This document shows, one piece after another, positions 61,851 to 64,000 of a stretch of DNA of 64,000 nt. The position numbers were made by a program, and so were the translations under genes. Source of the DNA: Owenia fusiformis (lineage: Eukaryota > Annelida > Polychaeta > Sabellida > Oweniidae); NCBI GenBank assembly GCA_903813345.2, contig CAIIXF020000003.1:3316109-3380108 (forward strand), in the 5' to 3' direction. The notes under the pieces were generated by a model. The model saw nothing but the letters and a program-made list of their open reading frames with translations, made no database searches and was not told the origin of the DNA. How positions within the stretch are numbered: position 1 is the stretch's first letter; every line of letters starts with the position of its first letter.

Positions 61851-62326
61851 ATATTAGGCTACTTACATGGGCCTACTTCCCTCGTGTTTAATGATAGCGT
61901 TATTAACACAATGCGTGGTATTTTAATGTGCATTATTTACTGATAACTTTATTTAATTAATAAAATTTTATTTTATTTATTATTTAGAAAACCAGGTCTG
62001 TTTCGATTCCTACACTGTACCTGACAAGAAATAAGCGCTTCAAAGTCGATCGTGTTCTTTTGGTTCCCAGTTTTGCCTTTTTACAGCATTTATCCATAGC
62101 TTTCTTTTTACAGGTGACTTCTTGTCACTCGGAAAGCGATAAAACGTAATGCCGACTTGTTCTCTATTCGAACATTCAACAGCAACGCAGCATTTAGGCA
62201 TACTCTTTTAACTTTTTCTCATCACTTCGTCGCCATTTTGAGCACTGGTTGCTTATGACGTTTTCTAGATGGCCAGCAATATTTTCTGGCCGGACAAAGG
62301 CATGACGTCACCCTGATGCATAGGGT

Positions 62327-63915
62327 AATTTTGCCCAAATGTAAGAAAGTGGCAGTTTCCCCCAAAGCTGAATTTTGAAATAAATATTAATATATATTGC
62401 TACAATGTAGCAATTTAAATATCACACATGCTATTGCTTACTGTTTCTGTTGACCTGACACGTGTATCTAGCCTTTAAAAATGAAAATCATTACCCCTAA
62501 CATCACAATTAATATTTATTGGAAAATCTGTGATTTCGTTTTTACTTGTTTGATTTCAATAATATTGGTATAATTGTAAACCTTATTAAATTAAGCATTG
62601 TATTCTTTGAAAAAGTTGGTCAACAAAGGTCAAATCGTGGTGTATTTTTGACATTTTGAGATACGGTATCAGTTTTTTGATGCCACAAATGCTACGATTC
62701 CTAAAAGGACAATTTGTTAATATCTTTTAAATGAAACTAAAATCAAGGTAAACGCTTTTCTATAATTGAACTTATGCTCTTTCAAAGATAGCAGATATCG
62801 CGAAATCCAATTGAAACCAATGTAACGTGAAATTGAATAAACAATTTCAAGTTCAACTTTTTTGTCCCAAGAATTCATATTAAGATGTACAACAAAAGGC
62901 AATCGGTGATTTAGTAAGAAAATTGATCATTCCTTATTTACATCTTCTAATGAGATACATGTACCTTGAATCCAAACAGAATTTTATAGAAATATTTTTA
63001 CTAAATTATTCAACACAGGGCAACGGAGTATCGAGTTTGATTAATGGCTGCATCCTCCTTGCATAAACGTGAACATTCGTCAAATTATTACCACGTGTAT
63101 ACACGTGATCACTGTTTATCAATACATGACTGCTTTAAATAACATAACGCATCATCGTGTATGTAACGACCCACCAATATATAATATTTTTGTGCCGCTA
63201 CTTTTATTCGAATCAAATGCTAGATTTGTGATCATTTTGTAATTATCTCACTTTGTTTAGACAAGTCTTTGAATGTTATTAATAAATTGAACCTGTCTCA
63301 GACATCTGTCTTGTATTTTGTATATTAATCATCTGTAATTCTCTTTGATTTGTATTTCAATTTATATTAATTCTTGGAATTTATTTAATTTTTATCAAGC
63401 AAAATAATGTTCTTTGAGTTAATAAAAGTTATGATCTTATTTGTAATTAAAATTAAATTAATTCACTATATATTATGTTCGCTTTTTCCCATTTGACGGC
63501 TTCAGAGAGGGAGCGCCATCTGGGAATTACCCGTAACGCCCCTGGGAGTCAGGTTGTGCTATTTTATTCGCTGCCTACCTACATCTATCAGTAATTAAAG
63601 AGCGCATTGCCCCATGGGTGCTACACGGTCAAGTCAAGTAACTTAGTCAACATTCGATATTCGTATGTTCATCAGTATTTACTAGGAATGGTGCCACAAT
63701 TGAAGTAAACCTCTTGTTAATTATTTTCAATTAACCTATCAGCAAACGTGTTAATGATAATGATGTTCTGTTGCATATTGGTGAAGCAATCTTTGGGATA
63801 TGACCTTAATTTCTGATTTTCCACTTTGTCCTGTATACCCCGACTTTAAAATATGTATATTATTTGTCATGTTTTATTATGAACTAACCATAAATGTATT
63901 TTTTCTTGTTTGCAT
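62327..63915. other. Gap at the right side of the window
   Basis: AT-rich. A stretch at about 63160-63640 (AATAAATTGAACCTGTCTCAG, then GGAGCGCCATCTGG and GC-richer sequence) has the look of an LTR but no second copy or coding region is in the window. No gene supported. Confidence 0.3.
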
Positions 63916-63919
63916 ACAG

Positions 63920-64000
63920 AATGAACTTTCTGTTTTCGAATATTGAAAGATGGTACTGTATTTATTTGTTCATGATAGGGAGCAAACAAATGCGTGTCAA
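63920..64000 (+). CDS. Candidate exon running off the window end
   Basis: An acceptor (TTGTTTGCATACAG) is followed by ATG and an open frame to the last base (MNFLFSNIERWYCIYLFMIG...). Hydrophobic and short. It could be a signal- or membrane-type start or chance. Confidence 0.15.

Larger units (their letters stand above)
51752..62201 (-). pseudogene. THAP-domain Harbinger transposase (DDE_Tnp_4), two exons, inactivated
   Basis: Exon 1 (62201-62021) starts MPKCCVAVECSN..FYRFPSD..LWINAVKRQNWEP, a THAP zinc-binding fold, and ends at CAG|GTACAG in phase 1. Exon 2 (52979-51752, after TTTTCAG) completes the THAP end, then a coiled-coil (about 52565-52740), TGLPTFAVF, LTLMRLRLNL and the DDE core: IIDCFEIFIEKP, SKGWGGRVSDK, ADRGFD and [15 protein letters not shown]. 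Damage: TGA replaces the third THAP Cys codon and the following His is Tyr; frameshifts lie near 52940, after LRLNL (about 52420), near 52065 (with a short deletion before ADRGF) and near 51925; a TAG sits at about 52825. The family moves by a DDE nuclease with TWA targets. This copy cannot make active protein. Confidence 0.88.
51335..62326 (-). mobile_element. PIF/Harbinger-type transposon expanded to 11 kb by nested insertions
   Basis: The ends ACCCTATGCA..GTGACGTCAC (51335) and GTGACGTCACCC.GATGCATAGGGT (to 62326) are inverted, with a second inner match (GCTGGCCGTCTAGAAAA at about 51388 against TTTTCTAGATGGCCAGC at about 62262). Inside is a two-exon THAP-DDE transposase on the minus strand. 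The intron holds a long-TIR element, two Tc1/mariner-like elements and a LINE fragment. No clean target duplication could be fixed. Confidence 0.78.

Noticed and set aside
63160-63640. Possible solo LTR near the right edge
   Set aside because: Only general look (AATAAA, GC-richer end); no matching second repeat, target duplication or coding region in view.

Overview
This is a eukaryotic (metazoan) window, probably from a marine invertebrate and plausibly a lophotrochozoan. Supporting this are short exons with GT/AG borders spread over long AT-rich introns, a collagen-type Gly-X-Y exon, a DUF268 gene, and a rich mix of mariner, THAP-type Harbinger and several non-LTR retrotransposon remnants. 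The species assignment is inference. No prokaryotic, tRNA, rRNA or CRISPR features were seen.

Host genes. (1) The window opens inside the 3' end of a + strand gene: a collagen-like exon (1-67), a 48-bp exon (309-356) and a terminal exon with a transmembrane segment and stop (3054-3253). The last intron holds a mariner and a 16-bp minisatellite. (2) A + strand gene of at least twelve phase-compatible exons (20788-33612) encodes a >=731-residue Arg/Asp/Pro-rich protein that I do not recognise. It has a recurring 'hydrophobic-Tyr-Val-Pro' motif and possibly a 9-bp microexon. A possible first coding exon lies at 8149-8181. (3) A minus-strand terminal exon (37580-38460) encodes a DUF268-type methyltransferase-like domain; its 5' exons were not found.

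Everything else is repeats. 3.3-20.8 kb: minisatellites, poly-G tracts, a 4.2-kb long-TIR element (8851-13011), an 841-bp fold-back palindrome with 5-bp target duplication (14772-15612) and an 830-bp 'CACTA'-type satellite. 21-33 kb: several MITEs in the introns of gene 2. 39.6-45.7 kb: a 2.27-kb array of a 40-bp satellite abutting a 5'-truncated LINE, which is split by a 1.77-kb element with identical 453-bp direct terminal repeats. 47-48.2 kb: a ~600-bp tandem duplication. 50.1-62.3 kb: a multi-level nest. A dead THAP/DDE Harbinger copy (about 51335-62326) has a 9-kb intron filled by a long-TIR element (53062-59596), itself containing two Tc1/mariner-like elements, and by a Tx1/L1-like LINE fragment that contains another small palindrome. 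A palindromic MITE with perfect 8-bp target duplication sits just outside it.

There is no sign of operonic or cooperative gene function. The window is best read as three unrelated host genes in a transposon-dense landscape. All coding calls come from hand translation and splice-phase checks.
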